Origin: Pelosinus fermentans DSM 17108
Lineage (GTDB): Bacteria > Bacillota > Negativicutes > DSM-13327
Direction: 5' to 3'
DNA length: 64,000 nt
NCBI RefSeq assembly: GCF_000271485.2
Contig: NZ_AKVN02000001.1
Span: 3,993,501 to 4,057,500, forward strand
The first letter of the stretch is position 1. The number at the start of each line of letters is the position of its first letter. Below are positions 53,859 to 62,351 of the stretch, piece by piece. The position numbers and the translations under genes are program-made. The notes below the pieces were generated by a model, which was given only the letters and a program-made list of their open reading frames with translations, was not told the origin of the DNA and ran no database searches.

Positions 53859-55394
53859 ATGAGCGGTTTTCCTTTGTTAACAGCAATATTATTGATCCCG
53901 ATTTGTGGCATTCTAGTGATGGCGTGCCTGCCGCGTGAAGCAAATAAAACCATCAAGCTGGTTGCTGCCACAGCAATGAGCATCGCCCTTCTCTTATCGG
54001 CTTATGCTTATTGGGCTTATGATTTTAGTCTGGGAGGGATGCAATATACTGAGAATATAGCATGGATTCCTGACTTAGGCGTAAACTATGCTTTAGGTGT
54101 GGATGGTATTTCTTTACCCCTGTTATTTTTAACTATGCTGGTCGGCGTAGCAGCGGTGTTTGTCTCCTGGAATCTGGATAGGCGTCCTAAAGAATTCTTC
54201 ATACTCTTACTGATTTTGCTCACCGGGGTAGCGGGAACTTTTATCACCCGGGATTTGTTTATCTTCTTGTTATTTTATGAGTTGGTAGTCATACCCATCT
54301 ATATTATGGTTATTATTTGGGGCTCCAGCAAGCGGGTAACCAAGGAATATGCCGGGATGAAACTGACTATCTACCTATTACTGGGGTCAGCGTTCATGCT
54401 GGTTGGGGTAATGGCCGTATATCTTAATGCTTATCCGCCGGGCTTACGAACCTTTAGTATGGAGGCTTTAGCCCAAGCCCACAGGTTAGGTCATTTATCA
54501 GAGAACTTTCAAATCTTTGCTTTTTTCCTTTTGTTGTTAGGGTTTGGTTCCCTATTATCCATGTGGCCATTTCACAGTTGGTCTCCAGATGGTTATGCGG
54601 GCGCTCCCACTGCTGTATCGATGATTCATGCCGGTGTCTTAAAAAAAATTGGCGGTTATGGTTTAATCCGGTTAGGACTGCTGGTATTGCCGCTTGGTGC
54701 TAAATTCTGGGCACCAGTCATTGCTATTCTGGCAGTTGCCAATGTACTGTATGCCGCATTTATCGCCTTGGTTCAGAAAGATTTGAAATATGTAATCGGG
54801 TATTCGTCTGTATCTCATATGGGCTATGTATTGATTGGTTTGGCCGCATTAAATGTCATTAGTATCAACGGGGCGATTGCCAATATGTTTGCCCATGGAG
54901 TAATGAGTGCATTATTCTTTGCCATGATTGGTCATGTATATGAAAAGACCCATACCCGGCATATTCCAGACCTGGGAGGTTTAGCGCATCAAATGCCGCG
55001 GATTGCTACCGGATTCATGCTGGCAGGTATGGCTTCCTTGGGACTGCCAGGCTTAATCGGATTTATTCCCGAATTTACCATCTTCGTCGGTACCTTCCCT
55101 GCCTATCCTTGGCAGGCAGTATTGGCTATTTCGGGTATTGTATTTACTGCTTTATATATTCTGCGAGTTTTGGCCAATGTGTTATTTGGACCACGGCGCA
55201 CTGAATTTGATAACTGCCCGGATGCCCGTGGCGTAGAATTAGTACCTTTAATTTTGCTAGGCACAGTTTTAGTTGTTTTTGGAATATTTCCACAAATCCT
55301 TATGGGTATGGTAAACAGTGGTGTTGAATCTATGGTGCCAATTCTTGAGGAGTTGCATACAGCACCGTCAATGCTGGGAGGGGTTTTTAAATGA
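53859..55394 (+). CDS. nuoM: Complex I antiporter-like subunit NuoM
   Basis: A 511-residue subunit with fourteen helices. The essential glutamate lies in LFIFLLFYELVVIPIYIMV, and the discontinuous helix region reads WPFHSWSPDGYAGAPTAVSMIHAGVLKKIGGYG. It follows the nuoL stop with no gap and overlaps nuoN by 4 bp. It belongs to the middle of the proton-pumping arm. Confidence 0.96.
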   Translation: MSGFPLLTAILLIPICGILVMACLPREANKTIKLVAATAMSIALLLSAYAYWAYDFSLGGMQYTENIAWIPDLGVNYALGVDGISLPLLFLTMLVGVAAVFVSWNLDRRPKEFFILLLILLTGVAGTFITRDLFIFLLFYELVVIPIYIMVIIWGSSKRVTKEYAGMKLTIYLLLGSAFMLVGVMAVYLNAYPPGLRTFSMEALAQAHRLGHLSENFQIFAFFLLLLGFGSLLSMWPFHSWSPDGYAGAPTAVSMIHAGVLKKIGGYGLIRLGLLVLPLGAKFWAPVIAILAVANVLYAAFIALVQKDLKYVIGYSSVSHMGYVLIGLAALNVISINGAIANMFAHGVMSALFFAMIGHVYEKTHTRHIPDLGGLAHQMPRIATGFMLAGMASLGLPGLIGFIPEFTIFVGTFPAYPWQAVLAISGIVFTALYILRVLANVLFGPRRTEFDNCPDARGVELVPLILLGTVLVVFGIFPQILMGMVNSGVESMVPILEELHTAPSMLGGVFK

Positions 55395-56809
55395 ATATTT
55401 CGATCTTGACCAGTGAAATCGCTATTGTCCTGTTAGCGGTGTTGATCATGTTGTTTGACCTGGTACTGCCGCGTCAGGAATCGCGCCGCAGTTTAGGCTA
55501 TTTGGCGGCCTGGGGAGTATTTGCTATATTCGTTTATACCTTTACCCAGTACGGCATGTCTGCCACCGTATATAAAGGATTATTTATTGTTGATAATTTC
55601 GCTGTGTTTTTTAAGCAGATATTTCTAATCTCGACTCTGCTGCTGTTGTTATTTTCCTTTGACTATGTTCAAGGGCTGTCCCGAAATCAGGGCGAGTTTT
55701 ATGCCTTAATGCTGTTTGCAGTGGCCGGCATGATGATTATGGCTTCAGCCAATGATTTATTAACCATCTTTGTTGGACTGGAACTTATGACAGTAATCTT
55801 TTATATCTTAGTTGGCTTTAATTTTGCAAGTGTCAAATCCAGTGAAGCAGGAATGAAATATTTGATTCTTGGTTCCGCTTCCAGTGCCGTACTGCTCTAT
55901 GGCATGAGCTGGGTCTATGGAGCTACCGGGAGTATTGCCTTACAGCAAATTAGTATGCAGGTTACTGAAGAAAATCCAGCCCTGCTCTTGGGGTTGGGCT
56001 TGATGTTAGCCGGTATTGGGTTTAAATTGGCCATTGCTCCTTTTCATATGTGGGCACCTGACATCTATGAAGGTGCACCAACGCCCATTACTGCAATGCT
56101 GGCAATGGGCTCAAAAGCGGCTGGTTTTGCAATCTTGCTCCGAATTTTCATTGCTGCTTTTTCAGCACTCCAGAGTTATTGGCTGATTGCCGTCAGCTTC
56201 ATGGCTGTGCTGAGTATGGTAGGTGGTACGGTTGTCGCTATGCGCCAGACTAATATTAAGCGTATGATTGGCTATTCTTCCATTGCTCAAGCCGGTTATA
56301 TGCTGGCAGGCTTACTGGCGGCCGATGTTGCCGGCGTACAAGGTATGTTGTTTTATACCATGCTCTATGTTTTCGCCAATGTGGGAGCCTTTGCAGTGAT
56401 TGTTGCTGTGGGTAAGCATGGTGGTTCGGATGAAATTGAGGACTTGTCGGGACTGTCCCAGAAGTCTCCCTTCTTAGCATTGTCTATGACTGTTGCCCTG
56501 CTGTCTATGGCCGGAATACCACCGATGGCAGGCTTTGTGGGGAAATTCTATATCTTTATGGCAGTCATAGAGCAAGGATATCTGTGGATGGCCATCATTG
56601 GTTTTGTCATGTCGATGATTTCCGTGTACTATTATTTGCAGGTTGTAAAAACCATGTACATGAAGGAGCCTAAAGATGAGCAACCACTTGTGATTTTGGT
56701 TCCCATTGGGCTTGCAGCCAGTATTAGCATCTTAGTTACACTGTTTTTGGGAATCTATCCTGCACCGTTAGCCAAGCTGGCCAAGGCTGCCGCTCAAACC
56801 TTGTGGTAA
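55391..56809 (+). CDS. nuoN: Complex I antiporter-like subunit NuoN
   Basis: A 472-residue subunit with fourteen helices, last gene of the operon. The family pattern is visible in LLTIFVGLELMTVIFYILVG and in APFHMWAPDIYEGAPTPITAMLAMGSKAAGFA, with the lysine in NIKRMIGYSSIAQAGYML. After it come no nuoE, F or G genes, in keeping with the eleven-subunit complexes of several anaerobes. Confidence 0.96.
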   Translation: MNISILTSEIAIVLLAVLIMLFDLVLPRQESRRSLGYLAAWGVFAIFVYTFTQYGMSATVYKGLFIVDNFAVFFKQIFLISTLLLLLFSFDYVQGLSRNQGEFYALMLFAVAGMMIMASANDLLTIFVGLELMTVIFYILVGFNFASVKSSEAGMKYLILGSASSAVLLYGMSWVYGATGSIALQQISMQVTEENPALLLGLGLMLAGIGFKLAIAPFHMWAPDIYEGAPTPITAMLAMGSKAAGFAILLRIFIAAFSALQSYWLIAVSFMAVLSMVGGTVVAMRQTNIKRMIGYSSIAQAGYMLAGLLAADVAGVQGMLFYTMLYVFANVGAFAVIVAVGKHGGSDEIEDLSGLSQKSPFLALSMTVALLSMAGIPPMAGFVGKFYIFMAVIEQGYLWMAIIGFVMSMISVYYYLQVVKTMYMKEPKDEQPLVILVPIGLAASISILVTLFLGIYPAPLAKLAKAAAQTLW

Positions 56810-56913
56810 TTTACCATCCATCAAGGAATAACGCGCAACAAAAGTTCCAGGGTATCTGTCCCTGATGTTAAACTGCATAAAAATTTCATAAACTAAGAAA
56901 CCGTATACTATAG

Positions 56914-56950
56914 CAATAATAGACTTCCCATTATGGAAAGTCTATTATTG
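56914..56950. terminator. Hairpin after the complex I operon
   Basis: CAATAATAGACTT (56914) pairs perfectly with AAGTCTATTATTG (ending 56950). No T tract follows directly on the forward strand (GGATCACCTTTTCC), so termination efficiency is uncertain. It separates nuoN from the pseudogene region. Confidence 0.55.
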
Positions 56951-56969
56951 GGATCACCTTTTCCTTGTT

Positions 56970-57182
56970 GCTTACACCTCACGTCACCTACAACAAATGA
57001 GACTACTGTAGAAACAGCCATACCAAGAATGATGGGAAGATAATCAGAAGAAACTGCTACTGCTAATACTGAAAAGTAACTTCCCGGTGAGGTGTAACGA
57101 CTAAGCCTGCATGGAAGGCTTGAAAGACAAAAGCACCTAAGACGCCGCCTGCAATAGCAGCTAAAATCATAATCGGTTTCAT
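56970..57182 (-). pseudogene. PTS EIIC fragment (mannitol/fructose type)
   Basis: In one frame from ATG 57182 the reverse strand reads KPIMILAAIAGGVLGAFVFQ and AFHAGLVVT. In the next frame it continues SPGSYFSVLAVAVSSDYLPI and ILGMAVSTVVSFVVGDV. Joined, this is the C-terminal membrane portion of a mannitol-type EIIC, where PSPGSIF is a family motif. A frameshift near 57080 and the absence of the rest show that the gene is dead. Confidence 0.72.
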
Positions 57183-57272
57183 TAATATATAAAGGAAATA
57201 TGGCCCAATAGAATTATGCTAAATAAAGGCACACAGTTAGCCTAAATTAAATTTATGTTTCTAAATCTTAAC

Positions 57273-57461
57273 CTAGAGTGCGATTCTATTATATGAGTAA
57301 ATTCTTCTCATATCAATACATATAAACATATACAAAAAATTAAGCGAAGAAATACTATATAAGGGTTTCACTAATGCATTACCACATAAGCGTATGGCCT
57401 CTTCCCAATTTCTTGCTTCACCTTCAATAGCAATATATCTAACTACATCCAAAAAAATCAC
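57273..57461 (-). pseudogene. PTS EIIA fragment
   Basis: The reverse-strand frame contains EGEARNWEEAIRLCGNALVK, matching the start of PTS EIIA type 2 domains (NWEEAIR..G..LV). The phospho-histidine region is missing and the frame then runs into unrelated sequence. Confidence 0.6.
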
Positions 57462-57642
57462 CTACCTTATAGTATAAATGCAGCTATCTTCGCCAATGGT
57501 ATGATATGAGACAATTAACATGGATACACTTGAGCACATCAAACTTCTAAACAAATTTCCCCTGCTGGCCAAGACACACATGATAGTGACATAACAAACA
57601 ACAATTAAAAGCCTCCCAAGGAAATATGTCATACCCGGAAGC

Positions 57643-57759
57643 ACCAAATCCCATTCGGAAAACGACACCTAAAATACATATCATAATTGGTAACATGACG
57701 ACAGCACCCATGCTGAGAATGCCTTGCACAATCTGCAGCAATATCTCCACAATAAGCAC
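57643..57759 (-). pseudogene. Galactitol-type PTS EIIC start fragment
   Basis: The frame from 57759 reads ILLQIVQGILSMGAVVMLPI and MICILGVVFRMGFG, the first transmembrane stretch of GatC/SgcC-like EIIC proteins. The similarity then stops. It overlaps the end of the EIIB fragment, so the two were joined by a deletion. Confidence 0.7.
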
Positions 57760-57763
57760 CTCC

Positions 57764-57835
57764 TATTTTTATTGCTTCTTGAGCAACCGTCGACATAGCT
57801 ATGCCACTACCACAAGCAACTAATATCTTTACCAT
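57764..57835 (-). pseudogene. Galactitol-type PTS EIIB start fragment
   Basis: The frame from 57835, with AAAGGAGG upstream, reads MVKILVACGSGIAMSTVAQE. This includes the phospho-cysteine loop ACGSGIA.STV of GatB-type EIIB. About 24 codons remain of roughly 95, then the frame is lost. Confidence 0.75.
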
Positions 57836-57861
57836 AAAACAACCTCCTTTCCATTTTAAAA

Positions 57862-58428
57862 TTATTCGTTGGGCAGCAATACAACTTTTATGGCCTCACC
57901 GGATTTAGTTAGCTGAATACCCTCATTAATTTTACTAAGCGGCAAAACATGTGTTAGATACTTTGTGCTTGCGCAGGCTGTGGAAGGGTTGGCAGAAATC
58001 ACTTTATCAGCACCTTTACCGTCAGTAATTCTTTTGACAGCTTCAATAAGATCTTCTTTCATACTATTGATCGTATAATCTACGTCAAATGTTTTTGCCA
58101 GCTCCAAACGATAATCATTTATTTCAATCATAATTACGATTTGTGGAACCTCTTAATTTAGCCAACTGCGAATGAAAACATCCTATTGGTCCAGCCCCAA
58201 TAATTACGATCGTATCCCCAAACGTAATGCCAATATTTTCTTGATAGGCGTATACAGCTGATAATGGTTCGCCTAAGGTTGCACTTTCAAAACTGACATT
58301 CTCAGGAATCATAAAAACAGCATCTCGTTCTATTTGCTGCTTTGTTATGGCAATATAACAGCAAATCCACCTTGCCTATCCGTATAATTACCAGGATTCT
58401 CACTGTGACCGCTGCAGCATGCTTCACA
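57862..58428 (-). pseudogene. Zinc-dependent alcohol/polyol dehydrogenase remnant
   Basis: Pieces of one MDR-family dehydrogenase lie in order but in different frames: the structural zinc region CEACCSGHSENPGNYTDRQG, then MIPENVSFESATLGEPLSAV with the Rossmann motif VIIGAGPIGCFHSQLAKLRG, then DYRLELAKTFDVDYTINS with ITDGKGADKVISANPS, then THVLPLSKINEGIQLTKSGE. The N-terminal part is gone, about 80-90 residues are missing after ANPS, and two frame changes and stops intervene. The family includes sorbitol and galactitol-phosphate dehydrogenases. Confidence 0.82.
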
Positions 58429-58903
58429 TGATTTGCTAATAAAACAAGTTCGTGTTCTTTCATTGCGTCTTCAATACCATCTGCAATATGCTTTGTACCT
58501 GGTTCTCCATATGGCAAGCAGGGAATATCTCCAAAAAGCAGACCAAACGTTGTCGAGCATTTGATAGCTATACTTTTATTACAATACGCATATGCTGTTA
58601 GATATGGCGCATGGGCATGTACTACAGCATTACAATCAGGACGTGCACGCAAAGCTGCTTCATGCAACAGATATTCACTTGATCTTTTAATGTCCCCCCA
58701 ATTTGACTGCCATCCTTCATAACAGCAATCATATCTTCTGTAAGAAACGCTTTTCTAGTGCCGGATGGAGTAATATAAAGTTCTCCTGCTGTTCTGTCTA
58801 ACATTGATAGATTGCCTTCAAGAGAATTTACCAGACCCTTGCCCTCTAAAAGTTTTGCATAATAAATAATTTCTTTTTTCAGATTATTTGAATTACTATC
58901 CAT
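58429..58903 (-). pseudogene. Class II aldolase (fuculose-phosphate type) remnant
   Basis: From ATG 58903, after GGGAG, the frame gives a class II aldolase N-terminus: AKLLEGKGLVNSLEGNLSML, ELYITPSGTRKAFLTEDM. After a slip in an A-rich run near 58690 it continues in another frame with EAALRARPDCNAVVHAHAPY (zinc-binding HAHAP), IPCLPYGEPGTKHIADGIED and LVLLANH. It then abuts the dehydrogenase remnant at about 58428, replacing its own last residues. It is a decayed gene fused by deletion to its neighbour. Confidence 0.82.
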
Positions 58904-59229
58904 ATTCGTACTCCCTATCAGTGATTTAAGCATTCATGAATTACCTATGCCCTTATTATAGTAAACGGTATAACAGCTAACAAGAATAAGCTATTGCAGA
59001 ACTATTGGCAAAGAATTTTACTTAGTATAATCTCGAGACTCTTTTTAGGAGTTATATTTATCTTTCTCATCCAGCAGTTCTCATCACTGGCAATATAACG
59101 AACCCGTAAAAGAACTAGGGGTATCGCCAACATTGTTAATATAAAAATCTGAGCTTTAAAACCATGCTCTGCCATCACTGAATGCCGGAAATGGCTGCTA
59201 CCTTGAATTAAATAAGCCCACTTTCCTTC

Positions 59230-59258
59230 TTGACATTTTCCTTTGAATATTATACATT
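59230..59258 (+). promoter_or_regulatory. Promoter of the DUF134 gene
   Basis: TTGACA (59230-59235) and TACATT (59253-59258) are separated by 17 bases. The palindrome at 59264 lies right at the expected transcription start. Confidence 0.75.
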
Positions 59259-59263
59259 ACTTA

Positions 59264-59277
59264 TGAAATATATTTCA
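59264..59277. promoter_or_regulatory. TGAAATATATTTCA operator, site 1
   Basis: A perfect 14-bp palindrome six bases downstream of the -10 element, repeated exactly at 60195-60208. Its position suggests repression by blocking initiation, probably by the DUF134 protein encoded just downstream. Confidence 0.75.
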
Positions 59278-59295
59278 CAATTGGAAAGGAGTACT

Positions 59296-59730
59296 ATGGG
59301 TCGTCCACATAAAGAACGCCGAGTTGAACAACTGCCTCCTACCACCCACTATAAACCTGTAGGGATTCCCCTGCGTGACATAGAGGAAGTCATATTAACC
59401 ATTGAAGAAATGGAAGCTATCCGTCTAGCAGATATCGAACAACTAGACCAAGCATCAGCCGCTGAACGTATGGAAGTATCGCGGCCCACTTTTCATCGCA
59501 TTGTCAATAGCGCTCATCAAAAAATAGCTGCTGCCTTGTGGCAGGGACATGCGTTACGAGTAGATGGTGGTAACTTTCGCATCGCTCACCGATTTCAAGC
59601 AGATCCGCGTCATTGTATTTGCCATACTTGTGGTCACAAATGGTCCTTACCCCATGGTACCGGACAACGTTGCCATGATTTATCCTGCCCTCAATGTCAA
59701 GCTTCCACTGTTAGTCGTGTCGATCGCTAA
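59296..59730 (+). CDS. DUF134 (UPF0251) family DNA-binding protein with zinc-finger-like tail
   Basis: A 144-residue protein starting at ATG 59296 (MGRPHKERRVEQLPP), after GGAAAGGAG; upstream in-frame codons are in the operator. The DUF134 core contains EEMEAIRLADIEQLDQASAA followed by ERMEVSRPTFHRIVNSAHQK, a sigma-70 region-4-like helix-turn-helix. The C-terminal tail has cysteine pairs CICHTCGHKW and CHDLSCPQCQ, suggesting a zinc ribbon or a redox/Fe-S sensor. It leads a cluster of Fe-S and Mrp/NifX genes and is preceded by a palindrome that recurs within the cluster, so it is probably the local autoregulator. Confidence 0.85.
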   Translation: MGRPHKERRVEQLPPTTHYKPVGIPLRDIEEVILTIEEMEAIRLADIEQLDQASAAERMEVSRPTFHRIVNSAHQKIAAALWQGHALRVDGGNFRIAHRFQADPRHCICHTCGHKWSLPHGTGQRCHDLSCPQCQASTVSRVDR

Positions 59731-59792
59731 GCATATTTCACATAATGATGAATATGCTTCAAATAAGTAATTATAATAAGGGGGGGTATTCA

Positions 59793-60167
59793 ATGTATTC
59801 CAATACAGTGATTGATCATTTTATGTCACCCCGCAATGCATGGCAAATGCCAGATGCTGATGGAATCGGAACCATAGGTGAGCCAGACTGCGGCGATCAT
59901 TGCATGATGTTTATTAAGGTTCGGGAAGAAATCATTCATGAAATCAGTTTTCTCATTTTCGGTTGTGGTGCCGCAGTTGCCTCTGGCAGCATGACAACAG
60001 TACTGGCCAAAGGAAAAAGTATTAAAGAAGCTCTAGAACTTACGGAACAAGACATCATTAACGCTCTAGACGGCTTACCCGAAGCGAAACAACACTGTTC
60101 TAATTTGGGCGTGGCTGCTTTACAAGCGGCCATCAAAGATTATCTAGCAAAACAGGGAGAAAGTTAG
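59793..60167 (+). CDS. NifU/IscU-like Fe-S scaffold protein
   Basis: A 124-residue scaffold for Fe-S cluster assembly. The three cysteine regions are GEPDCGDHCMMF, LIFGCGAAVASGSM and KQHCSNLGVAALQ, aligning with the three ligand cysteines of IscU/NifU-N. GEPDCGD is typical of the anaerobe NifU-like subgroup. The start ATG 59793 lies after an eight-G run (AAGGGGGGGT); an earlier in-frame ATG would be in the previous gene's tail region. It is probably co-transcribed with the DUF134 gene. Confidence 0.9.
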   Translation: MYSNTVIDHFMSPRNAWQMPDADGIGTIGEPDCGDHCMMFIKVREEIIHEISFLIFGCGAAVASGSMTTVLAKGKSIKEALELTEQDIINALDGLPEAKQHCSNLGVAALQAAIKDYLAKQGES

Positions 60168-60190
60168 GTTAAATAACTTTTTTTAGCCTA

Positions 60191-60212
60191 GTTATGAAAT
60201 ATATTTCATAAC
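60191..60212. promoter_or_regulatory. TGAAATATATTTCA operator, site 2 (22-bp perfect palindrome)
   Basis: The same 14-bp palindrome as site 1 (60195-60208), here extended by four matched bases on each side (GTTA...TAAC). It lies 22 bp before the next ATG, close to its ribosome site. Confidence 0.75.
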
Positions 60213-60233
60213 TTTCGAAAGGAGGTGAATACT

Positions 60234-60455
60234 ATGCCAAGAAGAGATGGAACTGGTCCGTTGGGTAATGGACCAATGGGCCGCGGTCTCGGCAGCTGCC
60301 AAGGCACAGGTTTAGAACGCAACATGCAAGGTGTCTTTGGTTTTGGCGGTAATAATGCTATGAATCAAAAATCATTAGAAGTTCAGGCAGCTCACCTAGA
60401 AGAACGAGCTGCTAGCCTACGGAACATAGCAAAACAGAACCGTAAAGCCGAGTAA
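60234..60455 (+). CDS. DUF5320-like small glycine-rich protein
   Basis: A 73-residue protein from ATG 60234, after AAAGGAGGTG. It opens MPRRDGTGPLGNGPMGRGLG, the N-terminal GTGP.G.GP.TGRG.G pattern of DUF5320 proteins. A helical, charged tail follows (LEVQAAHLEERAASLRNIAK), as expected for the family. DUF5320 genes commonly sit beside Mrp and NifX-type genes in anaerobes; the function is unknown. It has its own operator palindrome upstream. Confidence 0.82.
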   Translation: MPRRDGTGPLGNGPMGRGLGSCQGTGLERNMQGVFGFGGNNAMNQKSLEVQAAHLEERAASLRNIAKQNRKAE

Positions 60456-60536
60456 TTCTAATCACCACATCTACAAATTTGCCTGTTTCCCAGGCAAGAG
60501 TAATCTCAATTTAGCTATACCAAAGGAGGAGTCCAT

Positions 60537-61388
60537 GTGCTTATCAGTATTGCCAGTGGCAAGGGTGGAACAGGTAAAACTACGCTAGCCCTACTACTCG
60601 CCTCCATTCATTCAGATATCACCCTGATTGACTGCGACGTGGAAGAACCAAACTGTCATTTATTTCTCAAACCAGAATGGCAAGACCAAGGGCAAGAAGT
60701 TGCGGTCATGATACCACAGATTAATATAGAATTGTGTAATGGATGCGAAACTTGTTCAACTGTCTGCCTATTTAATGCCATTGCAATTTCTGGCGGAGCA
60801 GCGCTATTATTTAACGAATTATGTCATAGTTGTGGCGGTTGCATTCTAGCTTGTCAGCAAGGTGCCATTACAGAAGATAAGAAACTTATTGGCACCATCA
60901 CGACTGGAACTTCACCAATCTTTCCTGCTATTCAATTCCTAAGTGGCTCATTAGACATCGGCACCCCCAGTGCTGTGCCTCTTATTAAAGCCATAAAAGA
61001 AAAAGTCTCTCATCTTGCGGGTGATATCCTACTTGATTGTCCGCCTGGTACCTCCTGCTCTATGGTTACTGCCATCAAAGATAGTGACTTTTGCATTCTG
61101 GTCACGGAGCCCACCCCCTTTGGCAAGCACGATCTGGAATTGGCAATGAATATTACCCATCTGCTCAATATACCTACAGGTGTAGTTATTAATAAAAGTG
61201 ACGAAAATATCGGCGATGAAAGTATTGAATCTTTGTGCCACATTCGCCAAATTCCAGTATTGGCAAAAATACCCCATAGTTTTTCCTTTGCCAAAGAATA
61301 TGCTGCCGGCTTCATACCTGATGAATTTCAAGCTGTCGCCGCTACTATCTGGAGCCAACTAAATGCCAAAGGGAGTGAGGGAATATGA
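60537..61388 (+). CDS. Mrp/MinD-like P-loop ATPase with inserted ferredoxin domain, copy 1
   Basis: A 283-residue ATPase of the SIMIBI class, GTG start at 60537 after AAAGGAGGAG. The deviant Walker A is SGKGGTGKTT and Walker B-like DCDVEEPN lies at about 33-40. Two [4Fe-4S] motifs are inserted at about 66-106 (CNGCETCSTVC and CHSCGGCILAC). DCPPGTSCSMV follows. Such proteins are thought to carry or insert Fe-S clusters with NifX-like partners. Its end overlaps the next paralogue by 4 bp. Confidence 0.88.
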   Translation: MLISIASGKGGTGKTTLALLLASIHSDITLIDCDVEEPNCHLFLKPEWQDQGQEVAVMIPQINIELCNGCETCSTVCLFNAIAISGGAALLFNELCHSCGGCILACQQGAITEDKKLIGTITTGTSPIFPAIQFLSGSLDIGTPSAVPLIKAIKEKVSHLAGDILLDCPPGTSCSMVTAIKDSDFCILVTEPTPFGKHDLELAMNITHLLNIPTGVVINKSDENIGDESIESLCHIRQIPVLAKIPHSFSFAKEYAAGFIPDEFQAVAATIWSQLNAKGSEGI

Positions 61389-62302
61389 AAGAATTAGTCA
61401 TTGTCAGCGGCAAAGGCGGTACTGGCAAAACTAGCATCAGTGCTGCCCTCGCCTTTCTGTCGCCACAAAAAGTGCTAATAGATTGTGACGTAGACGCCGC
61501 TAACCTTCACTTAGTCAGCGGTGCCATCATCCGTGAAACCCATGAATTTAAAGCTGGTTTTGAACCAAATGTTGATGAAAACAAATGCACTTCTTGCGGC
61601 CAATGTACTGACTTATGTCGTTTTGGGGCCATTACTGCAGGTGTCATCACTACACCCTTTAATTGTGAGGGATGCGGCGTATGTGCCTTCAATTGCCCTG
61701 AACATGCCATTTCCATGCTGGAAAAACAAGCTGGTCATTGGTTTTTAGCTGATACTCATTTGGGTCAGTTAATCTATGCTGAACTTGGTCTATCGGTGGA
61801 GAACTCAGGAAAACTGGTTAGTAAAGTACGGCAAGAAGGCAAAAAAATTGCAAAAGCTAAGAAATTCCCTCTCATGATCACGGATGGTCCTCCAGGTATC
61901 GGTTGCCCAGCTATCGCCGCCTTATCGGGTGCCAGTTTAGCACTGGCTGTGGTAGAACCCTCCTTATCCAGCATACATGATTTAAAGCGCTTAGTCGATT
62001 TAGTTGCCCATTTCAAAATCCCCTTAGCAGTGTGCATCAATAAGAGTACACTGCATCGGGAAAATACCCGAGAAATTATCGCCTGGTGCCACAGTAAAGC
62101 CATTCCTATCATGGGCCAACTTCCCTATAGTGATGCCTTTCGCATCGCTGTCCAGTCCGGTAAAACCGTGCTAGAAATGGAGGATGCCGCTGTCATAGAA
62201 GAGATGACAAAACTATGGCATAACCTTGCAAAACGTTTAGAGGTTTCCATAACTGAAAGTAATATTGGCTTTTTTCGGAGAAAACTCCATATTTTTCAGT
62301 AA
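61385..62302 (+). CDS. Mrp/MinD-like P-loop ATPase with inserted ferredoxin domain, copy 2
   Basis: A 305-residue paralogue of the preceding gene. Walker A is SGKGGTGKTS, Walker B-like DCDVDAANLH, the ferredoxin insert CTSCGQCTDLC and CEGCGVCAFNC, and the switch region DGPPGIGCPAIA. The two proteins probably act as a heterodimer, as tandem pairs of this family usually do. The C-terminal tail of about 20 residues (SNIGFFRRKLHIFQ) is not conserved in my knowledge of the family. Confidence 0.88.
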   Translation: MKELVIVSGKGGTGKTSISAALAFLSPQKVLIDCDVDAANLHLVSGAIIRETHEFKAGFEPNVDENKCTSCGQCTDLCRFGAITAGVITTPFNCEGCGVCAFNCPEHAISMLEKQAGHWFLADTHLGQLIYAELGLSVENSGKLVSKVRQEGKKIAKAKKFPLMITDGPPGIGCPAIAALSGASLALAVVEPSLSSIHDLKRLVDLVAHFKIPLAVCINKSTLHRENTREIIAWCHSKAIPIMGQLPYSDAFRIAVQSGKTVLEMEDAAVIEEMTKLWHNLAKRLEVSITESNIGFFRRKLHIFQ

Positions 62303-62351
62303 AAGCCTCTTTATAGAATGAAGTAAACAAAAGCATCTGGAGGTACTCTAT

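Noticed and set aside
58934-59229. Short frame reading MAEHGFKAQIFILTMLAIPL on the reverse strand
   Set aside because: No ribosome site, about 50 codons and no recognisable family; it may be another pseudogene scrap but I cannot support it.
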